A DNA stretch of 64,000 nt from Bacteroidota bacterium (GTDB taxonomy: Bacteria; Bacteroidota; Bacteroidia; Cytophagales; Cyclobacteriaceae): NCBI GenBank assembly GCA_018266435.1, contig JAFEAL010000011.1, positions 28,404-92,403 of the forward strand. The letters run 5' to 3'. The notes beneath the pieces are model-generated. The model made no database searches, was not told the DNA's origin, and was given only the letters and a program-made list of their open reading frames with translations. Each line of letters begins with the position of its first letter. Positions within the stretch are counted from its first letter, which is position 1. Both the position numbers and the translations under genes were made by a program. This document shows positions 45,585 to 53,934 of this stretch, piece by piece.

Positions 45585-48371
45585 ATGCAGATGTTGTATA
45601 AAAAAATCATCTTTTATCTGGTGTTATCTCTTTGTGGTAGCTTGGCTTATGGCCAAGAAATTACAGGAAAAATTATTGATGGTGATACCAAAGAACCTTT
45701 ACCCGGAGTGAATATTTTGGTAAAAGGAAAATCGGAAGGCAACTACTCCATGCCTGACGGAACATTTATTTTTCGGGTGAAATCATTTCCAGTTACACTT
45801 ACATTTTCATTTATCGGCTTTGAACGTGTGGAAATGACATTTGATGGTCCGAAAAACATTTCATTAGAAATGAAATCGGCTCCGACTTTTATCGATGAAA
45901 TTGTTGTTTCAGCTAGCCGTAGCGAACAACGTAAACTTGAATCGCCTGTAACTATTGAACGCATCAGTTCAAAAGACATCAGTAATTCACCGCAAGTAAA
46001 CTATTATGACATGATGCAGGGATTGAAAGGAGTGGACGTGACGGTATCAAGCATTGGGTTTACTTCTGTAACCACCCGTGGCTTCAACACCAGCGGTAAT
46101 ACCAATTTTCTTCAAATGGTAGATGGTATGGACAACCAGGCTCCAGGCCTTAACTTCCCGCTGGGAAACGTTATCGGCCTTACCCAGCTAGACGTAGATA
46201 ATATCGAAATTTTGTCGGGAGCATCATCTGCGCTGTATGGTTCACGCGGATTGAACGGCACCATGATTATGAAGGGGAAAGACCCTTTTCAATACCAAGG
46301 GTTAAGTGTGCTATACACACAAGGAGCAAACCATGTGAACAGCGCAGCCAATAATGATCCGGTACCTACTTCGCCCTATACCGATTTTACTTTGCGTTAT
46401 GCTAAAAAGGTATCAGATCGGCTGGCATTTAAAGTTAACGTTCAATTAACCAAAGCAAATGACTGGGTTGCCAACAATACGGCTAATAAGAATGGGCCAG
46501 GTACTGCGCTTACTGATCCCAATTATAGCGGAGTGAATATGTACGGCAGTGCTACCTCGGTAGATATCACGCCCTTTCTTCAGTATGCATTAAGTCAAGA
46601 CCCCGCAACCCTTGGCCCGGTAATTAATCCATTGTTGGCCCCGGGCCAACCGATCATGGTAGCTCGCACAGGGTATCAGGAATATGGATACCTGAATAAC
46701 AATGTGCAGTTAATCAAAAGCAACGCGGAGATCCGATATAATATTTCAGATAAGACACAGGCTATTTTTTCGGGCACACTGGGTACGGGTAATATTGTGT
46801 ACACCAATGACACACGCTATCAGATTCGCGATTATGTGATTGGTCAATACCGTGCCGAATTGATCTCAAAGAACTGGTTTTTCAGAACCTACACTACACA
46901 GGAAAATTCAGGAAAGACACTCATTGCAGGGCCTACCGCGCAATTGATAAACGAGGCTTGGAAGCCCAGTTACGATCCCAGCACGGGCGATGGATGGTTT
47001 CCTCAGTACACTACGGCTTTGATTCAGTCATTAGCTACAGGGTCTGATTTATCTAGTGCTAACCAGGCAGCCAGGAACTTTGCCGACCAGGGAAGACCTG
47101 CACTGGGGTCTGCTCAATTTAATCAATTGAAAGATCAAATATCTCAAACACCAATTACGCAAGGAGGGACTCTTTTTCTGGATCGCAGCAAATTGTACAA
47201 TACGGCATTTCAGTATAATTTTTCGGATGCCATCAAGTGGGCTGAAGTTATTGCTGGTGTGAACTGGCGGTTGTATCACCTCAACTCAAAGGGTACTCTT
47301 TTTCCTGATGACAACGGGCCGATCAATGTCAATGAATACAGCGCCTATGTTCAGGCTATAAAAAAACTGGCTGATGATCGCCTTTCGCTCTCGGGGTCAT
47401 TACGGTATGACCAGAATACGTTATTTGTTAAACCTAAAGTAACCTCTCGGTTTACTTCTGTATACCGCGTAGCAGATCAGGGCTACTTACGGTTTTCGTA
47501 TCAGAATGCATATAGTTTCCCGTCCAATGTACAGTCGTTACAACACACACTGAATGGGTCCAATCCTTCTTCGTTTTCGGCTGGTGGGTCGGCCTACTTA
47601 CTCAATGGCAATTTCCATTTTAACCAATATGCGCCCTATACATTGGAGAGTGTTCAGAAATACCAACAGTCGCTTAATTCAGCAGACTTGCAGCCATTCA
47701 CTTATAATGACATTAAGCCACAATCGGCAAATGCTTTTGAACTAGGTTATGCCACTGTTATCCATCGCAATCTGTTGCTCGATGTACTGGGTTATTATAC
47801 CATTTGGACAAATTTTATTGGCTATAAAGATGTGGCCAATACTTATGTTGTTACCAATCCATCGGCAAGTTCAACTGATGTTTCAGGTTTTTTAGATCCT
47901 TCGAAATACACCAAGTACAACGTTGCCTACAATGGAGGGCAATCGGTTAATACCTATGGATTTGCAGCCAGTTTGAGTTACAATATGTCAAGAAATTTTA
48001 TCTCCAAACTAAATTTTTATTCTGATCACATGAGAAATGGTAACGAGAAACAAATTTCATATTTCAACACACCAGCCTATCATGTGAATTTTGAATTAGG
48101 TAACACGGGTTTTGGTAAGAATAAATTATTTTCATTCAATACTACTTTTCGTTACAAGCCGGCCTACCATTATGAAGTGATGGGAGGGTTGGCACAAGGC
48201 ACGGTGCCTTCGTCTGCAGTGATTGATGCACAAGTAGGTTATCGTTTCCAGAAGATCAAATCCATATTTCGGTTAGGAGCTACCAATATCACTAATCAAT
48301 ATTACTCCACGGGTATGGCTAATCCAATGATTGGTGGAATGTATTATGTTTCAATAGGCTATAATATTTAA
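45585..48371 (+). CDS. TonB-dependent receptor
   Basis: 928 residues with a signal peptide (ending LAYGQ). A carboxypeptidase-regulatory-like domain (about 25-105: TGKIIDGDTKEPLPGVNI) is followed by the plug (PVTIERISSKDI, VDGMDNQ, LDVDNIEILSGASSALYGSRGLNG) and a barrel ending VSIGYNI. It takes up a ligand across the outer membrane with TonB energy. It is 42 bases after the beta-helix/cytochrome gene and closes the operon, with a terminator right after it. The ligand is unknown; metal or a small organic compound oxidised by the peroxidase are equally possible. Confidence 0.93.
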   Translation: MQMLYKKIIFYLVLSLCGSLAYGQEITGKIIDGDTKEPLPGVNILVKGKSEGNYSMPDGTFIFRVKSFPVTLTFSFIGFERVEMTFDGPKNISLEMKSAPTFIDEIVVSASRSEQRKLESPVTIERISSKDISNSPQVNYYDMMQGLKGVDVTVSSIGFTSVTTRGFNTSGNTNFLQMVDGMDNQAPGLNFPLGNVIGLTQLDVDNIEILSGASSALYGSRGLNGTMIMKGKDPFQYQGLSVLYTQGANHVNSAANNDPVPTSPYTDFTLRYAKKVSDRLAFKVNVQLTKANDWVANNTANKNGPGTALTDPNYSGVNMYGSATSVDITPFLQYALSQDPATLGPVINPLLAPGQPIMVARTGYQEYGYLNNNVQLIKSNAEIRYNISDKTQAIFSGTLGTGNIVYTNDTRYQIRDYVIGQYRAELISKNWFFRTYTTQENSGKTLIAGPTAQLINEAWKPSYDPSTGDGWFPQYTTALIQSLATGSDLSSANQAARNFADQGRPALGSAQFNQLKDQISQTPITQGGTLFLDRSKLYNTAFQYNFSDAIKWAEVIAGVNWRLYHLNSKGTLFPDDNGPINVNEYSAYVQAIKKLADDRLSLSGSLRYDQNTLFVKPKVTSRFTSVYRVADQGYLRFSYQNAYSFPSNVQSLQHTLNGSNPSSFSAGGSAYLLNGNFHFNQYAPYTLESVQKYQQSLNSADLQPFTYNDIKPQSANAFELGYATVIHRNLLLDVLGYYTIWTNFIGYKDVANTYVVTNPSASSTDVSGFLDPSKYTKYNVAYNGGQSVNTYGFAASLSYNMSRNFISKLNFYSDHMRNGNEKQISYFNTPAYHVNFELGNTGFGKNKLFSFNTTFRYKPAYHYEVMGGLAQGTVPSSAVIDAQVGYRFQKIKSIFRLGATNITNQYYSTGMANPMIGGMYYVSIGYNI

Positions 48372-48396
48372 CTATTTATTTCGTCATTTTACATTG

Positions 48397-48431
48397 AAAA
48401 GAGGATACTGCATAAGTTCCTCTTTTTTTTT
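48397..48431 (+). terminator. Intrinsic terminator after the TonB-dependent receptor
   Basis: AAAAGAGGA (48397-48405) pairs perfectly with TCCTCTTTT (48418-48426) across a 12-base loop, followed by a T run. It ends the cytochrome/receptor operon. Confidence 0.8.
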
Positions 48432-48457
48432 ATTTACCTCGGATTTGCTTTTAAAGC

Positions 48458-48592
48458 GGCAAGGAGCGTAATGCTCAAGTAGAATTGTCCCCATTTGAGG
48501 TACGTACCGGTGAATTTGAGCTTCCAGTCTATATTGATAAAAAAGTAGAAATGTCCAATCTACTTAAGTATGTGATTATTAGGAATTTATAA
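48458..48592 (+). pseudogene. Possible 3' remnant of a lost gene
   Basis: A stop-to-stop frame of about 44 codons reads GKERNAQVELSPFEVRTGEF, continues ELPVYIDKKVEM and ends at TAA 48590-48592. There is no start codon and nothing upstream continues it, since a stop lies two codons before. The residue pattern looks coding rather than random and may be the end of a gene removed when the accessory region was acquired. No family identified. Confidence 0.25.
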
Positions 48593-48948
48593 TGTTTATT
48601 GTGAACGTTATTGGTGGGCTTTTTTGGATCCATTTTTTGCGCTTTTCATGCCAGGCACCATCCTTCGAACGTTGTTGGAAAAAATTCAACTCTGTATATT
48701 TCGATGTTTTTATAACTCATTTTGGGCCCTTAAATTGGAGCAAATTAGGAGGGCCAATCCCCTTATTGAACAAAAGGCCTTGGGTAGGGCTTCTTGATCT
48801 TGTGATTTTTCTCAGTCACGATAAACTCAGTCAGATAATTGAACTTAGCGTAACCGTCATTGCGGCAAATGATCGTGTTTAACACAGGGCTTATGTTTTT
48901 TGTTTCAGAAACAGAGAAAGTCACTAGGGATAGAATGGTCATGTGAAT
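48593..48948. other. Gene-poor stretch at the start of the accessory region
   Basis: A 96-codon plus-strand frame covers part of this stretch but its cysteine/aromatic-rich product shows no family pattern. I see no supported gene. It leads into the long inverted repeat at 48949. Confidence 0.3.
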
Positions 48949-49037
48949 TAGTTAAGACTTAGTCTGACAGTTGGGTTAACTTAGAAGTGAGAGCTTAAAA
49001 GTTAAACCCATTAAACTGTCAGACTAAGTCTTAACTA
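48949..49037. repeat. Long inverted repeat, MITE-like (23-bp perfect arms)
   Basis: The arm 48949-48971 is exactly complementary to 49015-49037. The homology continues inward (GGGTTAACTT against AAGTTAAACCC) with one extra base, leaving a loop of about 20 bases. The outer ends are TA/TA, and the arms contain a nested AGACTTAGTCT palindrome. Size, perfect termini and lack of coding potential fit a miniature inverted-repeat element, though a strong RNA hairpin cannot be excluded. The following 49038-49197 holds no gene. Confidence 0.55.
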
Positions 49038-49197
49038 TTATACATGAACGGAGCTACAATTTGTAATGACTACAGAGGATGCACTTAGCGATAAAATTCT
49101 GGTGATATTCATCGGGCTAGGGGTCCCGTTGATCAAAAGAGACTTCAAGCAACGAACTTTCAAATCTACAAAACTGACATCGCCAACATTCAGAATG

Positions 49198-50046
49198 CTA
49201 GAACGTCAAGTTTAGACCTGGCTTGTTTTTTTTCAAAGTCTTGGCTTCGCTTTCCCTGATCTTGTTGTGACCATATGATCCCGCCAATGACTTGTCCAAG
49301 TCTTCTTCCAGCGTATTTGTGAGGTCGACTTGCTTGATTGCTGGCAATGCCGAAACAATTTTCGGTATCGATGAAAATTTGTTGTTTATCAAAGAGAGCC
49401 TCTTGAGGTTTTTCATCGCGGCCATTTGGGGTGGCAGGTCAGTTAAAAGATTGTTGTCAATGGTCAATTCTTCTATCTGTGTCAAAAGACCGATCTCCAC
49501 AGGTAGTGATTGTATTTTGTCAAAGGTCAAATTCAGAGTTTTCAGTCTTGGCAATTTTGCCAGGCTGACAAAAGTTTTGCCCAAATTTAGGCCAGGGTTT
49601 CCTCCAATATTTACGCTTTGAAGATTCGAAAGCTTCTCAAACCCTTCTGGAAGGTAGGTAAGATTTTCATTCCAATAGAGATCGAGAAACTCAAGTTTTG
49701 TCAACGCGGTAATTTCAGTTGGCAAAACACCTAATTTGTTATTGCGCACGCTCAAGTATTGTAATTCTCCCAGGCCACAAATACACATCGGAAATTTGTC
49801 TCCGAACATATCGATGAGCTCCAGTCCCCGGATTTTTTTGTATTTGCAGACCTCGTCCCAAGAAACTGCGTAGCGAGTGAAAAGCGAAATTTTGACAACT
49901 GATTCGGGGGGTTGTTTTGCCGCCTCCTTTAAGGACGTATACGTGGGAAACTTTTTCTCCCAGTCATCAAGTCTCATTTGGGAGTAGCTCCGCATAGTTG
50001 TGGTCATCAAAATAAGGAGCGACAGTCTTAGCGAATGTTTTTTCAC
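49198..50046 (-). CDS. Exported leucine-rich-repeat protein
   Basis: 282 residues from a GTG start at 50046, giving a signal peptide (MKKHSLRLSLLILMTTTM...YSQ). About seven LRR units (about 90-245) follow LxxLxLxxNxLxxLP, for example LQYLSVRNNKLGVLP and IEELTIDNNLLTDLPPQM. The C-terminus is a charged tail. The GTG overlaps the stop of a 76-residue upstream frame (GTGA). LRR proteins bind other proteins; export suggests a surface or periplasmic role. It lies in the accessory region just left of the transposition module. Confidence 0.8.
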   Translation of the reverse strand: MKKHSLRLSLLILMTTTMRSYSQMRLDDWEKKFPTYTSLKEAAKQPPESVVKISLFTRYAVSWDEVCKYKKIRGLELIDMFGDKFPMCICGLGELQYLSVRNNKLGVLPTEITALTKLEFLDLYWNENLTYLPEGFEKLSNLQSVNIGGNPGLNLGKTFVSLAKLPRLKTLNLTFDKIQSLPVEIGLLTQIEELTIDNNLLTDLPPQMAAMKNLKRLSLINNKFSSIPKIVSALPAIKQVDLTNTLEEDLDKSLAGSYGHNKIRESEAKTLKKNKPGLNLTF

Positions 50047-50273
50047 GTCTTTTGTTTTTGGTGAGCGATCCGCTGTATGTTTAGAACTTGCCTTTCGGAT
50101 TGAGAGCCAACAAATTTATATAGAATAAACCATTTTGCATAGGGCGATAGGCAAATTGCAGTAAGACAGTTTTTCTTAAATTTCAACTGTTCGTCTTCGT
50201 ATGAAAGGTAGTGGTAAAAGTCCCCGCCTGCGCCAACCCGCAAACCGTTTGCGGTAACGTAAAACGACAGCAT
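50043..50273 (-). CDS. Doubtful small hypothetical protein upstream of the LRR gene
   Basis: 76 residues, no known family. Residues 12-22 read LRVGAGGDFYH and the C-terminus is polar and basic. The only support is the four-base overlap of its stop with the GTG of the LRR gene, which would allow coupling. It may be a chance frame. Confidence 0.3.
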   Translation of the reverse strand: MLSFYVTANGLRVGAGGDFYHYLSYEDEQLKFKKNCLTAICLSPYAKWFILYKFVGSQSERQVLNIQRIAHQKQKT

Positions 50274-50406
50274 ATTAAGCCTAACCGGTAAACCTATGTC
50301 AGGTTAAGTCGAAACTATTACAAATCAAAAATCTAATTTTAATCTCACCAAACACTCTCTAGTAAAAACCCGTCTTCGTTTGACAACATACATTTATGCT
50401 CACATT

Positions 50407-50733
50407 TTACACCTCTTTGGATACCTCAATTATTGAAGCAATGGAACTCATCACCTTGTCGATTTTCTTGCTATTGACTTTCGCCAATTCCCGCCTGAGA
50501 TTCTCAAACATCAGATCTTGTTCCCCAAGCAAAAAGCCAACTGAAGTCTGCAGATGTTTCGCCAACTTTAATGCCACTTCAATTGAGGGTTTCATTTCAT
50601 CTCGCTCATAGCGGCTTATCATTTTGTTTGTGGTTTTCATTTGATCAGCAAGTTCACTTTGCGACATTTTTTTTTCTTTCCTCCGATGACGAACACGTCT
50701 GCCGAAAGTCTCCTCATTATTGATTGGCTTCAT
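50407..50733 (-). CDS. XRE-family helix-turn-helix regulator
   Basis: 108 residues. The HTH_3 domain covers about residues 10-66 (FGRRVRHRRKEKKMSQSEL, then MISRYERDEMKPS). The C-terminal 35 residues are a helical dimerisation-like tail. It is transcribed away from the transposase operon that starts at 51248, with two inverted repeats at 50762-50800 just upstream of its ATG, the arrangement of a phage-Mu-type repressor that controls both directions. Probably represses the transposition genes. Confidence 0.88.
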   Translation of the reverse strand: MKPINNEETFGRRVRHRRKEKKMSQSELADQMKTTNKMISRYERDEMKPSIEVALKLAKHLQTSVGFLLGEQDLMFENLRRELAKVNSKKIDKVMSSIASIIEVSKEV

Positions 50734-50761
50734 TGTACAAATTTTTAAACGAAAAAAAATA

Positions 50762-50800
50762 GCGCAGACTATTTGCGCATATACCCTTTTAAGGGTATAT
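50762..50800. promoter_or_regulatory. Operator-like double palindrome upstream of the XRE gene
   Basis: Two inverted repeats stand side by side: GCGCA (50762-50766)/TGCGC (50774-50778) and ATATACCCTT (50779-50788)/AAGGGTATAT (50791-50800) with a two-base centre. They lie 28-67 bases before the XRE ATG and the second overlaps a plus-strand -7 element. Likely binding sites of the XRE repressor. Confidence 0.6.
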
Positions 50801-50803
50801 TTG
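50796..50803 (+). promoter_or_regulatory. Candidate rightward promoter of the transposition operon
   Basis: TATATTTG fits TAnnTTTG and overlaps the right arm of the larger palindrome, so repressor binding would block it. It is 445 bases from the first operon gene, leaving a long leader, so another promoter may exist nearer. Confidence 0.4.
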
Positions 50804-51247
50804 TTTCAACAAAAAAATTATTGATTATTTTTTTTCGCAGTAGCATTACAATTTGGAACCTACGAAAATAGCGATAAAATTTGATTTTTGCGTTATTATG
50901 GGCATAGAATTTAGAGACAGGAGTGACAGAAGGTCAAAATTTCGGGGTCTTTTACGGCTATTTTATTGAAATATTACATGACCAATAGTTCATATTTGCA
51001 ATAAGTGATACGACTAGTTGGCTACTTTTTTTTTAAATTTTTTCGGCGATAGTTTTTCATTTTTTTAAACTACGACAATCAATGAAAGTTTTTTTCTTCG
51101 GACGATGAACTCCCAACCGAACGTAAAGGGCTAGGCTGAACTCCATTTTTAACCTAGTTGATTTGGTTTAATCGACAACTTTAAATTGTCAATGCCGCAT
51201 ACTTAGTTTCATGTTTAAGAATTTTTTTTTTAACCAACAATAAACCA
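50804..51247. other. Long AT-rich leader of the transposition operon
   Basis: No gene is supported. It contains related short motifs TTTCGGCGAT (51041-51050), TTTCTTCGGACGAT (51093-51106) and TTACGGCTATTTT (50952-50964), similar to repeats on the far side of the operon at 54753 and 54846. It may include one end of the mobile element with transposase-binding sites. An exact end or target-site duplication could not be located. Confidence 0.35.
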
Positions 51248-51841
51248 ATGGAAGCAATTGACTTTTTGAGCATGGTTAAAGTTGTGAACACAGTCATCAA
51301 ACGACACACCTTTCGGGATAAAGACAACACATTCCTCTCAAATGACTTAGTAAATCTTTTTCTTGCCGGAAGCACGCCATCACCGATAACCGAAGGTGGC
51401 ACCTTTGAACAAAGGCGAGGATACATAAATATACTTTGTCTCCCCGAAATAATAAGATGCGAAGTGTTGCAGATTGTAGAAAATGAAGAACCAGTGAAGC
51501 AAGTGAAGAGATCGATTGGAATAGCGTCATGGAGCCCACCGCCTTCTGTTGAGTTCTACTTACGGCAGGACTTACTAGCATTCAAAAAACATGTTAATTA
51601 TTTCAAGGATATTTTTGCCGACAACAATCTTGCTGTACAAAAAGCAAAAAGCGTCTGTGTCTTCAACCATCTAACCAGCAAACTCGACGAGGAGCCATAC
51701 TTGAAAGCCGTCATTGTGTTTTTAAAGAGGGAGTTTCCCGACTGCGAACTGTTGAGAGACGATGTGGTATCATTTAGAAAGGCATTAAGGCGATACAAAA
51801 AGGTAGGTCTGCTCAACGGTTTAATTGAGTCATCGTTATGA
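51248..51841 (+). CDS. Unknown protein, first gene of the transposition operon
   Basis: 197 residues, not recognised. Mostly helical with a central SWSPPPSVEFYLRQDLLAFKKH and a C-terminal basic segment FRKALRRYKKVGLL. No TnsA-like catalytic Glu/Asp/Lys set and no helix-turn-helix is evident. The stop overlaps the start of the transposase gene by four bases (ATGA), so it is translated together with it and likely serves transposition, for instance as an accessory DNA-binding or regulatory subunit. Confidence 0.7.
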   Translation: MEAIDFLSMVKVVNTVIKRHTFRDKDNTFLSNDLVNLFLAGSTPSPITEGGTFEQRRGYINILCLPEIIRCEVLQIVENEEPVKQVKRSIGIASWSPPPSVEFYLRQDLLAFKKHVNYFKDIFADNNLAVQKAKSVCVFNHLTSKLDEEPYLKAVIVFLKREFPDCELLRDDVVSFRKALRRYKKVGLLNGLIESSL

Positions 51842-53934
51842 AAACGTCTGCACCCTTACTGCCGTTTCAGCTGCGAATTCACGAAAAGATTTTTTCGACC
51901 AGTACAGAAACGAATGGATACGTTGTCTCTAATCTGACCAAGTTACTCGCTGGTGCTGACTTAGGGTCGAACATCGACCTTACTCAATCCCTTCGATACA
52001 TTGTTCCCTCGAGCCTTCCCGCAAAGATTCAGAGTATGCTTGGGGTTGACCGAATGGCCGTCTCACAGCAGATCCAAATTCCATTTGATCTGTCAGTTAG
52101 GGATCACGTTGTGGAAATATGCGAGCGCGGCTATCATGACCATATGCACCATTACGAAAAACTTAGGCGATACCCTTCCGAGGGCATTAGTGAATTAGGG
52201 AAGAAACACGGTATACTTCAGTTTTTGTTTCGGCACTACAAAGATCCATCAAAACTGGTGATGATGTTTGATTTTTTGAACTCATATATGCACGCCACCG
52301 ATATACCCACAACATCATTGGAGGCATTTCGAAAATACATTGATCGGAAACAAAAGGTTGGTCTTCCGCAGTGTTTGATTCACAAACTCACCGGCAGGCC
52401 ATCTAATTTCGGCAAGGTCTCAGATTTCATGAAGGATGTCATTGTCCTCGTGGCGACGAAACAGACTATCTTGTTGAGTGCTGGAATGATCGAAAGAGAG
52501 ATATTGTGGATAGTCGACTCAATGCCAAATGCAGAAGGGGTTGGAGTATATCCGGTTTCGGAGAGCAAAATACGCGAATATCTGGGTACTGCGGCAGCAA
52601 CCAATGCGATTGATTATGCAATCTCTGAACCACTTGAATTTCAGCGAAGAGTTTTGGGAGTGTTGAGTTTTATTCGAGCATCAGCTCCGCTTGTCAAAGT
52701 TCATGTCGACAGTTATTATTTTCAAACTAAATACAGAGACCATAACGAAGTAAGGAGTTTCGTTGGAACAACCATTTACGATGAATTTTCCGAATATGTT
52801 TTTGACATGAATTTGTCAGATTCAGAGAATACTGAATCGCTGGAACGCGCCTTTGAAAACTTTTTCAAACGGACGAAAGGCGTGCTTCCGAGAGAACTGG
52901 CTATGGACAGTTTTACGTACAAACAACTTTCGACAGGACTTCCAAGGCTTTTCAAATTCCTCACAGATAAAGGAGTGATAATAAATCACAGTTCAAATCC
53001 AAACAATAAGTCTCCATTGGAGCTCTTCTTTGAAAGATTGCAGCAACGAGAAATGCCAAGTACAATCTTCTACTTAGGCTCGGGCGTGAAATCTAAGAGG
53101 CGTTTAGCGCATCCAAGCAGGCATTACAAGCTTATTCTTTCATCATCAATTTTTGCTCTTGATAAATACGAGATGAGCCGATTGCTTACCACCATATGGT
53201 CGGAAAGGTACAATAATCGCCACGTTAAAGATGACTCACATACCCCAAAATCCAGATACGAAGAGCATGTCGCAAACCCACTGTGCTCTTTTGACTTGGC
53301 AAGCACTGTGCCTTACCTTTTTTACGAGTACCATCCAGGCATTCGGGTTACCGGCGGAACTATAAAAATTGTTCTTGACTCAGACGAACGTGAGAAGCCT
53401 AAACGAAAGAAAAAATCATTCAAGAATTGGTCGGCTCGGACTAATAAGTCAGGTAACATTTACAAAAACCGTGAGTTCCCGTTTCTGAATGCTGCAAATA
53501 ATCAGTTTTTTGATGTCTATGTTGATAAAAATAACCCCGGGACCGCCATTTTATATTATCCTGACACACAGACGCTGATGGGAGAGATGCAACTCTTCGT
53601 TCGCTGCCCTAGCGCACGCTACGATCGAACTGACGACGATGTGAAAGAGATCGACAAGTATCAAGTAGAAGGACAAGCAATTCGGAACATGCTCGAGAAA
53701 GCTGATCACAACAGGGTGAATCAATTCAAAGAAAAGACAGGAAAAAATTTTGAAGATCTTCAATTACGGTCGATTCAAAAAAAAGAGCTTGACGATGCTG
53801 ACATGGCGTTACTCATTGGCCTCAGCGACCCAAAAAAAGAGCCTAAACTTGTCCATTTAAATAAGTCAAGAAGACGGAGGCGCCTGAAGGGCAACTCGAA
53901 TGACATAGGACTAATATTTACCGATACTATATGA
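51838..53934 (+). CDS. DDE transposase with integrase core, Mu/TnsB-like
   Basis: 698 residues. A long N-terminal part (about 1-280) contains likely DNA-binding helices. The rve-like catalytic core shows VHVDSYYF (Asp291), LAMDSFTY (Asp357) and KSPLELFFERL (Glu395), a D-D-E set with about 66- and 38-residue spacing. The remaining 300 residues form a beta-rich domain and end in a very basic tail (SRRRRRLKG). This length and layout fits transposases that work with an ATPase (Mu A, TnsB, TniA), and an ATPase gene overlaps by four bases. Family placement by motif only. Confidence 0.78.
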   Translation: MKTSAPLLPFQLRIHEKIFSTSTETNGYVVSNLTKLLAGADLGSNIDLTQSLRYIVPSSLPAKIQSMLGVDRMAVSQQIQIPFDLSVRDHVVEICERGYHDHMHHYEKLRRYPSEGISELGKKHGILQFLFRHYKDPSKLVMMFDFLNSYMHATDIPTTSLEAFRKYIDRKQKVGLPQCLIHKLTGRPSNFGKVSDFMKDVIVLVATKQTILLSAGMIEREILWIVDSMPNAEGVGVYPVSESKIREYLGTAAATNAIDYAISEPLEFQRRVLGVLSFIRASAPLVKVHVDSYYFQTKYRDHNEVRSFVGTTIYDEFSEYVFDMNLSDSENTESLERAFENFFKRTKGVLPRELAMDSFTYKQLSTGLPRLFKFLTDKGVIINHSSNPNNKSPLELFFERLQQREMPSTIFYLGSGVKSKRRLAHPSRHYKLILSSSIFALDKYEMSRLLTTIWSERYNNRHVKDDSHTPKSRYEEHVANPLCSFDLASTVPYLFYEYHPGIRVTGGTIKIVLDSDEREKPKRKKKSFKNWSARTNKSGNIYKNREFPFLNAANNQFFDVYVDKNNPGTAILYYPDTQTLMGEMQLFVRCPSARYDRTDDDVKEIDKYQVEGQAIRNMLEKADHNRVNQFKEKTGKNFEDLQLRSIQKKELDDADMALLIGLSDPKKEPKLVHLNKSRRRRRLKGNSNDIGLIFTDTI

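Noticed and set aside
48592..48882. 96-codon plus-strand frame after the TonB receptor
   Set aside because: Composition rich in Cys, Trp and Phe with no motif; not supported as a gene.
51248..51841. TnsA endonuclease identity for the 197-residue protein
   Set aside because: The catalytic Glu/Asp/Lys arrangement expected of TnsA is not visible.
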